A stretch of DNA of 29,684 bases, from the NCBI GenBank assembly GCA_021464525.1, contig JADRCO010000613.1:1-29684 (forward strand). The letters run 5' to 3'. The notes beneath the pieces were generated by a model that had not been told where the DNA came from, searched no databases, and was given only the letters and a program-made list of their open reading frames with translations. A program made the position numbers and the translations under genes. Each line of letters opens with the position of its first letter. Position 1 is the stretch's first letter. Origin of the DNA: Rhizophagus sp. LPA8_4_AMF (lineage: Eukaryota; Glomeromycota; Glomeromycetes; Glomerales; Glomeraceae). Shown piece after piece: positions 8,485 through 18,826 of the stretch.

Positions 8485-11424
8485 TTAGAATGAATTTGCT
8501 GCCAACTTATTGTGTAAAGATACGCACCTTAGGCTTTCCATTAGCTTCTTAATGACCGGTCCAAAAACATGCTCCATATTACGATCATCCACAATAATCA
8601 CGAGATCACCATAATCATTGATTCGAAACAATTGTGGTCTTTTTTTACTCTGCCTACGAGGAAGTTCCACTGAAACGTAAATATGTTTCCGATTCTCCGT
8701 TGAACTTTTGATTTTCTTATGATTCCCTGCATGCTCAGAGATATTGGATATCCGGTAATTCTCGATATTTTTAGTGTAGTCCAAATCGTAATCTGCACCA
8801 TAAAAGTCTAAATATTGTCCATACACTTTCTCACTTGTGCTCACTTCCTCTTCCTCACTTCTGCTCACTTCCTCTTCCTCACTTGTATTCACTTCATCGT
8901 TATCCTCTTCATTAGCTACGGGGATTTCACCAATACCTGTCTGGAAGCATTGTTTTTTTTTATTAGAGGAAAATTCCGCGGTTTCGGAATTTTTTCTCTT
9001 ATTCGGTAATTCCATATACTGAAATTTCATACACGACTTGATTAACTGCTTTTTAACCTTATCTCGCGCAATAGAACTTCCAGTAACTGTACAGCTCGCT
9101 GATAACAGTATCACGTTTTCATCATCATCCACAAGAGAGACCAACAAGTCTGATCCTGAGCAGATTTCTGGCTGGATTGCAAAATAACGATAAGTATTAT
9201 CACTATTAACATATTCGGTTATGGGAACTGTTCCTGATAGATTTGACATTGTTACAAATTTCATCGTGGGAGTGATCCATGAAGGAAATTCAAATTGCTG
9301 ACCATTTTTCCATTTGTTAAGTTCTTCTCGTACATAACGTCCACGTTTCTGGATAATTGCCGTAATAAAGGCCGCATCAAATTCATTGCCAATTGATGAA
9401 ATGTTATTTAGCCGGATAATGTTCTCATAAACAAAGGCTTCTACCAAAGTTTTTTCTCTTTTGTTTTTAAGAAAAATTTCTATGCTAGAGACTAGGTAAG
9501 ATTCAAGTAATGGGTTAATTTCAATCGTACTATAAGGTTTATTAGCATCAGAGCCAAGAGTGATACATTCTGGTGACTGGCAAGGAATGATGCTGTGCTG
9601 GAGTAGTTCTATAGCTGCCTTAAATCTATGATTATAAAAAACACGAAGTCTTAGAACGTCCATAATCGCTGTCTCCGGATTGCAATAATCCGCACCAGAT
9701 TCACACGCGTTTGCCAAATATCCTGCCATTTCACCAGAAATCTTGTTATACCACACATTGAGAAGTTCTTTTAACATTTGATCTTTTGTTCTACCATCCG
9801 ATCTCTGCGTTAATATTAACAGCCGAACAAATGATGCACAGTTTCGAGGTCGCCCCATAAGAATATATCCCAAGAGGTTGCAAATTTTGGGCGCAACATG
9901 CGTCAGATCAATTACGGCGTTAAGGTTCCGCAAGACATCATCATGTAAAAGGAAGGGAAGCTTTAGTACAATATGAGCATGCAAACCTTGGCCTTTTCCA
10001 ACACTGGTGAGAAGAGATACTCCACTCGCCATATGCATGTATGTGCCGGCAAGAAGGCAGGTAACGGGATATTTGTTAAGATGTGCTATATAACTTTGCA
10101 AAAGATTCCATTTTTTGCCAGAAACTGAACTCCCTTTATATTTTCCATAATCGAATTCACATAGGACTTGCGCCTCATCAAATATTAAGGTTAGATGACC
10201 TATATCAAGACAATTATTAATCTTATCAAAAAGTGCTTTAACATCATATTTTTTAAGGTCGTCTAAGATCTCTCGGAATTCAGAATCATTCATTTGAAGC
10301 TGTACAAACAGCCATTCCTTTGGTGTTGAAATTTTTCCTTCAGTAAGCAACTTAATAAGTAAAAGTCCGCGTGAGATTACTGCTGTGTCCAATATGCGAA
10401 ATACTTCACTTTGTTTATCATAATGTTCAAACTCGGGTTTTATATTTCTGATTTCGTGAAGCTCTGATATCACATTGCTGCCATAACACATTATATAAGG
10501 AGAACAATCGATATAGATTGACCAACTTTGTATAGCAATTCCAAATGCGGTCGATGTTTTTCCACCTCCTGAAACCCCAGCGAGCACGACTACGTCTTTT
10601 GGGTTTTCATCAATCTTTTTTTTCACAAGAGAAACCGTTTCTCTGAATTGTGGATCATCATAGAAGGGATTATGATAGTCCATTCCAAATTTATTGTAAG
10701 ATGGGAGACACAGATCAACTGTTTTGAAAGTTTGTTCAGTTATACCACGGGGCAAACTTATTTTGTAAAAAGAGGGTTCCGCCTTCAGTTCAACGTACGG
10801 ATCATTTCGTGAACTTGAAGAGTGACTTTTCACTACCTCAACGTGCCAAATCAAGGCGAGCGCATCAACAAGATGATCAATTGAAGGAGCATTTATATGT
10901 GGAAAGGCCTTTATAACTAAAAAACAAGAGTTGAGTGGACGTGAGTGAAAATCATTTAAAAGAGCCAAACTTCTTGTGTAACGAACCTTTATTTTTAACT
11001 TCAATCTTAACTTCGTCAGGAACGATGTGCATCGATGAAGCTAATAATGTAGCGAAATAAAAAGAATACACTTAAATCCGCTTGTCAAGTGGTAAAACAT
11101 AGGGAGACACTTACCAGTGGTGGCGGGCGGTTCTACGATAACACGTATGTTAGTACTAGTGGGATTTTCTTGGAAATAATTTCCAACAGATTCAAATGAG
11201 TGCAATTCTGCTCCTTTGTGTTCTTTTATTATCGTGGTTTGATTTTCTTTTGTTTGAATAATATTGACTCTCCATAATATCAGTTTGTCTGCGTCAATAC
11301 TACCAAAAGTATTTTGTTTCGCGTTCTTTATGATCATTTTGAGATGCCCAATGGTCTCGTGTCCACTAATATCAATCGGGAAAGAGTTTTTAATAGCATC
11401 ACCTTGAACGAGACAAAATATCAT
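8485..11424 (-). CDS. Crinkler (CRN) family effector: Ubl-like header, P-loop NTPase, nuclease-like domain
   Basis: Preferred model: exon 11424-11115 (103 codons plus one base), intron 11114-10917 (198 bp, GTAAGT...TTTTTTAG), exon 10916-8485, giving about 913 residues. The header starts MIFCLVQGDAIKNSFPIDIS, the characteristic glomeromycotan CRN N-terminus with a ubiquitin-like fold and LWRV motif; there is no signal peptide. The NTPase has Walker A GVSGGGKT (217-224) and Walker B LTLIFDEAQ (345-353). A REase-like region follows (about 600-740), where SDLLVSLV...VILLSASC lacks the usual Q/E-x-K. A bipartite NLS (KRK, 10 residues, KKK; about 743-758) suggests nuclear entry. A Glu-rich repeat (772-799) and a conserved-looking C-terminus with VIIVDDRNMEHVFGP follow. 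In known families CRNs act on host or self nuclear DNA; this role is inferred here. The nearer acceptor at 11041 would give an early TGA. Confidence 0.85.
8840..8895 (-). repeat. 24-bp tandem repeat coding an acidic tract in the Crinkler
   Basis: Two to three copies of a 24-bp unit encode the 8-residue acidic repeat SEEEEVSR or SEEEEVST, with a degenerate neighbour SEKV. The repeat is in frame, so copy-number changes would keep the gene open. It lies between the nuclear localisation signal and the C-terminal segment. Confidence 0.75.
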
Positions 11425-11510
11425 AATGTCGGTATATCTGTAAACGTAAAAATCAAGAGTTGAAAACGAGGTGAAAAAAAAATAATTTTCAATAAAATAC
11501 AAGTAAAGAC

Positions 11511-11608
11511 CTTTTTTGATACAAGTCTAGCTTTGCAGGAGAAGAAATTACTTCGTTTTGAGTTTGTACCCGCGAAAGTACTCGAAACAGCGAAGAATTG
11601 CTTGACAT
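11511..11608 (-). other. Possible upstream leader exon of the Crinkler gene
   Basis: An ATG at 11608 opens 98 nt (MSSNSSLFRVLSRVQTQ..., 32 codons plus two bases) that end at AAAAAAG|GTCTTT. A 73-bp interval with acceptor TTTACAG at 11438 would join it, exactly in phase and with no stop, through RYTDI to the MIFCLV start at 11424. If used, the protein gains about 37 residues before the CRN header. The donor is weak and canonical CRNs start at the MIFCLV methionine, so this could equally be a 5' UTR exon or chance. Confidence 0.35.
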
Positions 11609-11618
11609 TTTGATTATA

Positions 11619-12158
11619 TGTCATATATATATTTCCATAAAAAGTTGTTGAATAATTACAACGAGCTGTTATTACGAACTGTCAGAGATGCTCATCACAA
11701 TGTCACATGAGGGTGCCGATCAAAAATTCAAGGTTGCTGCAGATCTTTGATGTGCAGGTTCGAAAATGGAAGTTTTATTATATACAGTATTTACAATGTA
11801 ATAGAGGATAACTACTCATACAGTAGATCGGTTTTCATAAAATCGCAATCGCCTCAAATGTCATATATATATATATTCATAAATGGTTGTTGAATAATTT
11901 ATACTACGAGCTGTGATGAGCTGTGAGTCAGTAATTACTACGAACTGTGACTCTGTGAGTCAGCGATGTTTCAAGGAATTATGAAAAAAATTCAGAGGGT
12001 GCCGAACTAAAATTCAAGGTGTCACACACGCAAAATCCCCTTGCAGATCTTTGATGTGCAATAATCGAAAATAGAAGTTTTATGATATACAGTATTTACA
12101 TGGAATAGAGGATAACTACTCATAGATCGGTTTTCATAAAATCGCAATCGCCTCAAAT
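11619..12158. repeat. Direct tandem duplication upstream of the Crinkler gene
   Basis: Copy 1 (about 11619-11859) and copy 2 (about 11860-12158) share long blocks in the same order. These are a TGTCATATATATAT start, GTTGTTGAATAATT, TACGAACTGT, AGGGTGCCGA, AAAATTCAAGGT, CAGATCTTTGATGTGCA, ATACAGTATTTACA, GAGGATAACTACTCATA and ATAAAATCGCAATCGCCTCA. Copy 2 is about 55 bp longer through a local expansion of TGTGAGTCAG words. It occupies the presumed promoter side of the Crinkler gene. The small minus-strand ORFs here (12022-12316) overlap it in conflicting frames and are not supported as genes. Confidence 0.8.
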
Positions 12159-12159
12159 G

Positions 12160-13138
12160 ACGAAAATGATTTTGTAGAAATCGGGAAGACCAATTGCAAA
12201 TCATGGGGCCTAAAATGTAATCGAACAAGCTTTCCGTCAAATAGCTGAGCAATATGCAAAATACTATTTTGCAGAAACTCCAACCTAATCGTCACGAGAT
12301 CGACCCAAATTCGCATTGATCACGTTATCTTGGCGAAATTTTTACGATTTGTAAAAATTTTGCCAACTTATCGTCAATAAATAGTTTTGAAATAGTTTTG
12401 AACTGCAATAAGTGTATTAATGAATTAGTGACTAAAGTAGAGATTAGGCGAAAAAATTAATTAAAGATGTTTTATCGATATATTAAATAATATTCAACGA
12501 AGCTTATTTATTTGATAGATAAATCAAATTTTATTTAATTTTATTTTAATTAGTGTATTAGCAATTTTTATTGTAATCATACATTGTGATAAAAATGACT
12601 AATAAAAACGCAAATAATAAAAATTTATATTTTTGTAATAAAACAATTATTGTAAAATGCGAGCGTTTTCTTACTAATTATGCTACATCTTGTCGCTAAA
12701 TACGGATTTTTGACAACGGAAAAGTTTAAAATAATACTTTAGTGGTTATTTTAATCGCAATACTTTTGAAGTATCATCTTCTATAACCATGAATATACCG
12801 TAAAATGCAAGTCTTCATTCATCAAGAATATGCAGAAGGATCGCCAGTAGCTAACATTTAAGATGAACTAATTTCGTTTTTTTTTTCGCCTTATTAGATA
12901 ACCTAAACTAGTAATATAATAAGCAAGTGGAAGATTGGTCTCACCGGACCTGACCTTTGCCTTCCTCTTAATGTATGAATTAATACTACATAAAAAAATC
13001 AATATCACCCTTAAGTACAGGCCCCGGCGAATATAATGACGATCAGTTTTATTAGCATTATGAAAAAATTTAAAATTAAATATAAATTTTTTTTTTATTT
13101 TCTGAAAGAGCGATGGAAAATACATATATTTTATCATT
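12160..13138. other. Gene-free AT-rich stretch
   Basis: No credible exon chain. A G/C-richer patch at 12930-13035 is followed on the minus strand by an A-run at 12888-12876, which could be a faint old retroelement, but no target-site duplication was found. The 89-codon minus-strand ORF here is low-complexity and unsupported. Confidence 0.4.
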
Positions 13139-13139
13139 A

Positions 13140-13345
13140 TACGGCTCTATAGGACCATGCTGTACCAATATTTTGCACATCATGCTTTAAAATATAATTG
13201 AATTTATTATAATTGCGTATAAAAATTATAAATTAAATCTGTGAAACACATGATTTTATAAAACTAATTAGTTATATTAATTTGATATAAAGCTTAATTA
13301 ATATCATGGTCATTCTTGGTCCGGATAATAATATTGTTATTGTAC
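13140..13345 (+). repeat. Dispersed repeat, copy A (partial)
   Basis: Begins ACGGCTCTATAGGACCAT and ends around TTGGTCCGGATAATAATATTG, with a middle block TTGATATAAAGCTTA. The same ordered blocks occur at 25383-25675 and 27855-28118. This copy is shorter than the other two and runs directly into the long hairpin at 13335. The repeat is non-coding and its class is unknown. Confidence 0.6.
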
Positions 13346-13419
13346 GGGCGCTTAATAATGATCTGATGTGGCACGAAGTGCCTCATCATACCATTATTTA
13401 GCACGCCCGTACAATAACA
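13335..13419. repeat. 85-nt imperfect palindrome (long hairpin)
   Basis: The left arm 13335-13374 starts TGTTATTGTACGGGCG and ends GGCAC. The loop is GAA (13375-13377). The right arm 13378-13419 starts GTGCC and ends CGCCCGTACAATAACA. The outer 16 bp and inner 5 bp pair perfectly, with the centre (TTAATAATG against CCATTATTTAG) nearly so. It is the most GC-structured element of its surroundings. It could be a MITE remnant, a structured RNA or a cruciform site. Confidence 0.8.
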
Positions 13420-14499
13420 TGCAATTATTTGACTATTATTTAGTATAGCAACCTTCTTTCTGCGTCAAAGTATGATACAAAGTTAACTTACATTTAATTA
13501 ATACCGCCAACTTTCACTTTTATAATCTAATTTTTAATTATTTCTCTACTTACTCGCTATCCAGTGATCAGATTGCCACAAAATTACTATCATTATATTG
13601 GATTTCCTTTATTCAAATGGTGGTCTTAAAAAAATTTGTGACGTCTGTGTAACGTGATCGCACGCGATGAAATTAAATTGTAATCACATTTCTGTAACCC
13701 ACTTTCAAAGACTATTGAATCCAAAATATTGCCAATTAAATTGTGCTAATATAGGAATCTATCAACGATAATTTTATTTCAACCTGACCCCTAGATGCCA
13801 AGAATATGAAGGCTAAAGTTTGGTTTCATAATAATATGCAAGAATTTCAATTTTGAATATAAAACAAGTTTTATGATAAATTTATAATTTCTAATCTTAC
13901 TTATTATGACCCTATCTTTATTCATTCGAATTCTGCAAAAAAATTTTCTCATGTTATGGAACGCTTTTCCAATAAAAAGACATTCTTGTTTAAACAATAA
14001 TGTATATTGTTTTTTTTTTGGATTATAATAGTAAAAATAATTTACTATTTAAAAAATAGTTGCGAAGCTAAATTAATCAATATAAATGATTTAAATAAAG
14101 TTGTATTAATTATTCATTAATATTAACGAATATTAGTAAATAGAGTTTATATAATTTACCTATATATTCAATCAATCTATGTATTTCTTTATGTAGTTGT
14201 ATAATTTTGGATCTCAGTAAAATACACTGACATGAAATGTACTTGTAACTAAAATTAATATTTAATAACTAGAAGAATATAAAAGTCTCAAGAGAGATTT
14301 TACAAGAAAGATTTGTTGATTAATAGATGCATTAAAGACAGTAATTAGTAATTATTGCAAACCAGTATCAAAGAATTTTGAAGTCATTCATTTATTTTAT
14401 GAAAGAGTATGACTTGACATTTTTTTTGAAATCGTAAATTGAATATAGTTTTGATCCTTGGTTGTAAATTTAATCATCTCATCTAGTCTTTGAAATGGT
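13420..14499. other. Gene-free AT-rich stretch
   Basis: No coding evidence beyond short chance ORFs. One 16-bp word, ATCCAGTGATCAGATT at 13559-13574, recurs at 24976-24991 inside an inverted-repeat element, hinting at a fragment of the same family. Confidence 0.4.
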
Positions 14500-15062
14500 T
14501 ACGGCACATTTGTCGAAACCCATTTTACCGGATTCATCTCATTGAAGGAAAGATTCGTTAAAGGGATATCACCGAATGAGCATTTCATCAAAGACATCTC
14601 GCCAAATCCTTTTCCCTGAATCATCTATTTCATCAAAGGACACCTCTCCAAAAATGTTAATGATTAACATATTTCCTTAATCATTAACAATTCGATACAA
14701 AGAAAATAAAATATGTTTCAGAAATTGATGAATACGACGAATTTGTTATCTTTTGAATTACTGTAAAACCGAATAAAATTAATCTTTCTTTAATTAAAAA
14801 AATTAAATAAACGCGACTTACAATGTGTAAATAATCCGGTTGTCTTCTGAAAAAGAAAAAAAATTCCACATCTTCAGCGAAATGTATCTTCACCGAAATG
14901 GCTTCAGTGAAATGTCCTTCGGCAAAATGTCCATTCAAGGAAATGTCCATTCGGGAAAATGGTATTTCAGTGAAATGGCACTTTGGTGAAATATTCTTCT
15001 GCGAAATTGCTTCGATGAAATCAGTTTCGGTGAGATAGACTACGGCGAAAAGTCCGGATACC
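14500..15062. mobile_element. Fold-back element with inverted minisatellite arms
   Basis: The right arm (about 14870-15062) is a run of degenerate 14-18 nt units of the form TTCGGTGAAATGTCC: TTCAGCGAAATGTA, TTCACCGAAATGGC, TTCAGTGAAATGTCC, TTCGGCAAAATGTCC and so on. The left arm (about 14500-14650) carries the same units in the opposite orientation (CATTTCATCAAAGACATCTC, CACATTTGTCGAAACCC). A 200-bp AT-rich centre separates them. Inverted repetitive arms are the hallmark of fold-back-type elements. The minus-strand ORF 14684-14950 (NGHFAEGHFTEA...) is just this repeat translated. No transposase is present. Confidence 0.65.
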
Positions 15063-15779
15063 CTTTGAGATTCATCTTTAGATTTTTTTATATACAGTAT
15101 AATTTTCTATGTTTGATAGTGTAGTGACTACCTTTACATAGTAGTATGCAGCATTATACGTGTGGCGCAGTATTATAATTGTTTTAAGTGATATGTATTT
15201 TATATTGTTACTGTGTCGAGATGATGTTAAACTAAGACAAAGACGTGATTTATTTGATAAAATTTGGAGTATTATGAAAATGTAGATCTTTTGGAAATTA
15301 AATACTTTGGGGAGGTATTTGAATTTTGATCGACAATTACAAAATTAGAAATAGTGGGGAGATCATTTTAAAGACTATGAAAAATAGAAATTTATCAAAA
15401 GTAGGTAAATGAGTATTAAAAGTCAATTTAGTGGAAATGTTTGCACTTAGAATTTATTTTGATTAATTTTTGTGAGATATACTAAATATTTATTTTATTC
15501 TTGTATTACTAATTCGTAATAAAATTTTATTGGTTTAGTTTTTGTATTCAATTCTAGTGGTACAGTCTTATGACTGACAGGTATTACTATGGGGATTGAC
15601 CCTAGTACAATAGGACTCAAAAGTCAAAATACGGCAATTAGGAAACATGTCATGTACGCTGACCCTTATGTGTAGTGTATGGTGATCTTTTGCTATGTAC
15701 GTATGGTTTCACTGAGTGTACAGTACGTATATACATGGCAAATAAATAACATATATCAAATCAAAACGTACGTACGTAT
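15063..15779. other. Gene-free stretch
   Basis: AT-rich sequence without convincing exons; a cluster of TACGTA words appears towards 15700-15780 (ACGTACGTACGTATG). The plus-strand ORF 15679-15906 is opposite an exon-like minus-strand segment and is treated as its shadow. Confidence 0.4.
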
Positions 15780-15789
15780 GAAAGCAATG

Positions 15790-15945
15790 AGACCAAATAC
15801 TCACGCTCAGCCTCTGCATCATAACGTCTCCGTTGCTCACAGACTAAATTCTGATGCAAATTCTCTTTTCGACAAAGTAATTATGAGTCGTATAACAATG
15901 CATTAAATAGATCATTCCCATTATTTATTACAATTATTACCGTAT
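15790..15945 (-). pseudogene. Exon-like relic, 3' part of the unidentified minus-strand gene
   Basis: The minus strand reads NGNDLFNALLYDS, a TAA, then in the same frame LLCRKENLHQNLVCEQRRRY followed by DAEAER, just before a donor-like GTGAGTATT. The charged, helix-like composition looks like coding sequence with one premature stop. It lies downstream of, and in the same orientation as, the exon-like segments at 15953-19735. It may belong to the same broken gene or to a different one. No family is recognised. Confidence 0.35.
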
Positions 15946-15952
15946 TTTGCGG

Positions 15953-16299
15953 TTAGTAAGCACCCAAAAATAAGTTGAGTTGTTTCAAAATTTTGTACAT
16001 TTTTCGTACATGCCTGGATGTTTTCTGTACGTACCTGGATGTTTTCTGTACATGCCTGGATGTTTTCCATTTTTTCAGTACATTTTCTGGATTTTCTTTT
16101 TTTATAGGGATTGGAGGAGAAGTAATGACAGAAGAGGAATCCTCTGCTAGTCTTTTCTTTTGGATATCATTTAAAATGGAAGCACTCATAACAATAGACT
16201 GACCTCCTTGTGAACACTTGATGTATTCTTCAGAAGAGGTGACTAAGGCCTCAGTTTGCAGTTGTTTAGCTACGATCTCCTGTTTATTTTGAGATTTTT
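15953..16299 (-). pseudogene. Exon-like segment with 7-residue repeats, unidentified gene
   Basis: After an acceptor TGTATTTCAG (AG at 16301-16300) the minus strand is open for about 115 codons to a TAA at 15955-15953. It reads SQNKQEIVAKQLQTEALVTS, later MSASILNDIQKKRLAEDSSS, SPPIPIKKENPENVLKKW, then three 7-residue repeats KTSRHVQ/KTSRYVQ/KTSRHVR. Composition (Lys/Glu/Ser/Pro) suggests a disordered tail. A second exon-like segment upstream (16702-16638; LTDSTTYPTIEGVWCLDGKI, ending at a good GTAAGA donor) does not join in phase, so either an exon is missing or the gene is broken. No family is recognised. Confidence 0.4.
16008..16070. repeat. Three 21-bp tandem repeats
   Basis: ACATGCCTGGATGTTTTCTG (plus one T) at 16008-16028, then 16029-16049 and 16050-16070 with one to three changes each. 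The unit length is a multiple of three and encodes KTSRHVQ-type heptads on the minus strand. Confidence 0.8.
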
Positions 16300-16962
16300 C
16301 TGAAATACACTAGAGTCAGTTTTCAGTGTTTGTCATCATATAAATTATACTGTACTTTAAAACTTATCATGGATCAGTTAAATAGTCAAGAACCCTTTTT
16401 CAAAGTTTTTCTCAGAATCTTTAAGGTTGACATTTAGTTATAAAAGAAATCAAATCACTTGAGTATGTTAGTATATTAAATTTGTGTAATACTATATCGA
16501 TAATCAGTACTGACCTAATTTATACATACTATATGTAATTACATACAAAAAAACCACTGTGGTCTGTGGAGATACTTTGCATAAAAGTACAGTATATGGT
16601 CCTTCATTACACTTCGCCACAAGAAATTATTTCTTACCTGAAGATCTTGCCATCAAGACACCATACCCCCTCTATTGTAGGGTAAGTAGTTGAATCAGTT
16701 AACTGGTTTATTCAAACATTATATGCGTAAAATCATGGTTTTTCTAATAGTAGAGGTGTATAGATGCTATCCAGCCTGTAGGGCAAGTATTCTCTGAGGA
16801 GTAGAAAAGCTGGATGCAATCTATTTGTTTGCTATCCTAATATGCTGGGTACATAGTCTTGAAGTGTGATATCACATTTTACATAACATCAATCATTCAA
16901 ATAGAAACTAAATATATTGGTTAGTACAAGTTCTATTTGGCTAAACTTTATTAATTGATGAA

Positions 16963-17050
16963 ATGCTAGAAAAACAAATAAATGAAGTGTATGATGCTAT
17001 CAAAGAGGGAGGGAGTATGCGGACCATTTAATGCGAATCCCAGCATCAAG
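16963..17050 (+). pseudogene. Pogo/psq-type helix-turn-helix scrap
   Basis: From the ATG at 16963 the plus strand reads MLEKQINEVYDAIKEGGSMR followed by T, I and a stop. The next frame gives FNANPSIKLF. The layout (helix, GxSxR turn, second helix with a FxxPxS-like stretch) resembles the psq helix-turn-helix at the N-terminus of pogo-family transposases. One frameshift and the lack of any DDE domain make it a relic at best. The match is short, so this is tentative. Confidence 0.3.
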
Positions 17051-18826
17051 TTATTTCTTTGCTCTCAGAATAATTTCTACAAGTAATTTATATTTACATT
17101 TAATGCTAACTACAAGATTATCACCCACAATCTTTCTTTACACTAAATTCTGAAATAAATTACACCACTTATATCTACAGAATTTTCATCTATCATCACT
17201 CCCACTCACACAGATTATGTAATAGATTATTTCATGCAAGAGAACTTCCCTGAGATGAAATAATTTTGAACTTGTATGAAGAATTCTAGAGATTGGCAAT
17301 GGGGTAAAAGAAATAAAACAAGTTGAGGCTTCTGATTCACACTTACTGTTAAACTTTATTTTCACAACATTCCATTCCAATGTGTTATAATAAAGGTGTT
17401 TCATTTTTTTATCACTAGAACAATACTATGTCAAGCATCAAGAATTCAGATGCCATTGCCAGAAAATTTTATTTGATATACTGTGCACTGTATCTCAGTA
17501 TATAACGAAAATCTGGTGACAGAAATCAATACTGTGCTGATTAGACACATGACAATAATCACAATTTTCTTGGTAAATATCAAATATGCGGAAAGAATAA
17601 AGAAAGGTAATATATCCGCTTTATCTTTGAGCATCTATAGAGCCAGAAAAAATGTTTAGCATCATGATGACAATTTTTTAGAATCAAGCCAAGAATCAAG
17701 CAAACTTACTTTATTATTAAAGTGTATTTCAAGATCGATCCTGCAAATTGTATAAAAAGATGATGTCCTATTAGTGAATCCTTTTATCTGACTTGCGCAA
17801 GAAAAGCAAAAATCAAATGAAAAATTCAAACTGACCAAATCTTACCATTATTTACATCAAATATCTCTAATCAAATGAACTTGTATTTTCCGCAAAGTAG
17901 GAGAAATAACAATAAAGAATTTAACACTATCATATATAAAGATCATCAAGGGGCCCTTCTTTAACAATATACATAAGAATTTTGAGAATATACAAGAAAG
18001 TTTGAGAACAATTACTTGTCCTGTGATATATGTGACGTTATACTAAATAAACACGGTATTATAGCTGAGAGGCATATTAACAAGTATTCTGTTATCTCCC
18101 AGAACTTTCTTTTCCAGTTATTTTTTTTGCCGGCTGACCAAAACTATTACCTCAAATAATATTTATTGTCTTGACTATTGATTTACTATTTGCCAGAATA
18201 CCAATGTTAATACTACTTGCATATACAGTATATGCTAAAATTTAAATCATGTGATTCCTTGAGCAAGAAAAAGAATGTCTGTTAGAATACGGTGACAATT
18301 GAAAACAATTACATATAACTTTCTGATGCAAATTGCATTTCCACATGTATTATAGTATAGGCACAGTAGATAATATATGCGTAATTTTACAAGTGTAAAT
18401 TTTGAATTCTATATTATAAAGTTTAAATCGATCAAAACATATGTAATATAAATACATGCCAACCGGCAAATAAAATGTAAATAAATAGAGAAGCAGGATT
18501 CAAGAAAAATATGCAAATCTCCAAATCAGATCCTGAACTATGCTTCCTCGCATAAGTCCTAGTCCATTTAGAGTTATTCCTTATATTCATCGAGGAAATC
18601 TAAATCCCAAAAAATGGGAACATCTCTCTTCTTATGGATGACCACTTAATATAAATGACATTAAGTCTAAGAATTGTATGAAACAAATAAGACCTCTACT
18701 AATAATTTTTCTGCTAAAATGATCCATTTATATGGTGTATAATAAATATTCTTCTATAAAAGGTAAATCATGATTATTCGAATTAGTAAATCTTGTACTA
18801 GAGGGTTTTGTGCAGAAACTATGTTA
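17051..18826. other. Stretch with short protein-like scraps but no gene model
   Basis: Both strands show short open segments, for example minus 17634-17446, minus 17404-17186 and plus 18540-18647, but no start, splice chain or family signature connects them. Composition is slightly less AT-biased than in the intergenic regions around, which fits an old decayed transposon or gene. Confidence 0.35.

Noticed and set aside
8598..9022. Short ORFs overlapping the 3' part of the Crinkler gene
   Set aside because: They are frames of the acidic repeat and nuclear-signal region read on the wrong strand or frame.
12022..12316. Two overlapping minus-strand ORFs
   Set aside because: They lie partly inside the tandem duplication, are open in conflicting frames and have no start context or splice support.
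12876..13035. Possible minus-strand SINE starting with a CCGGGGCCT word and ending in an A-run
   Set aside because: The start only loosely resembles the element at 1382, and no target-site duplication or pol III boxes were found.
13791..13997. Minus-strand 68-codon ORF
   Set aside because: Low-complexity, AT-driven sequence with no conserved-looking block and no splice support.
18540..18648. Plus-strand 36-codon ORF (MLPRISPSPFRVIPYI...)
   Set aside because: It looks protein-like but is short, isolated and ends in TGA; no neighbouring exon could be joined to it.
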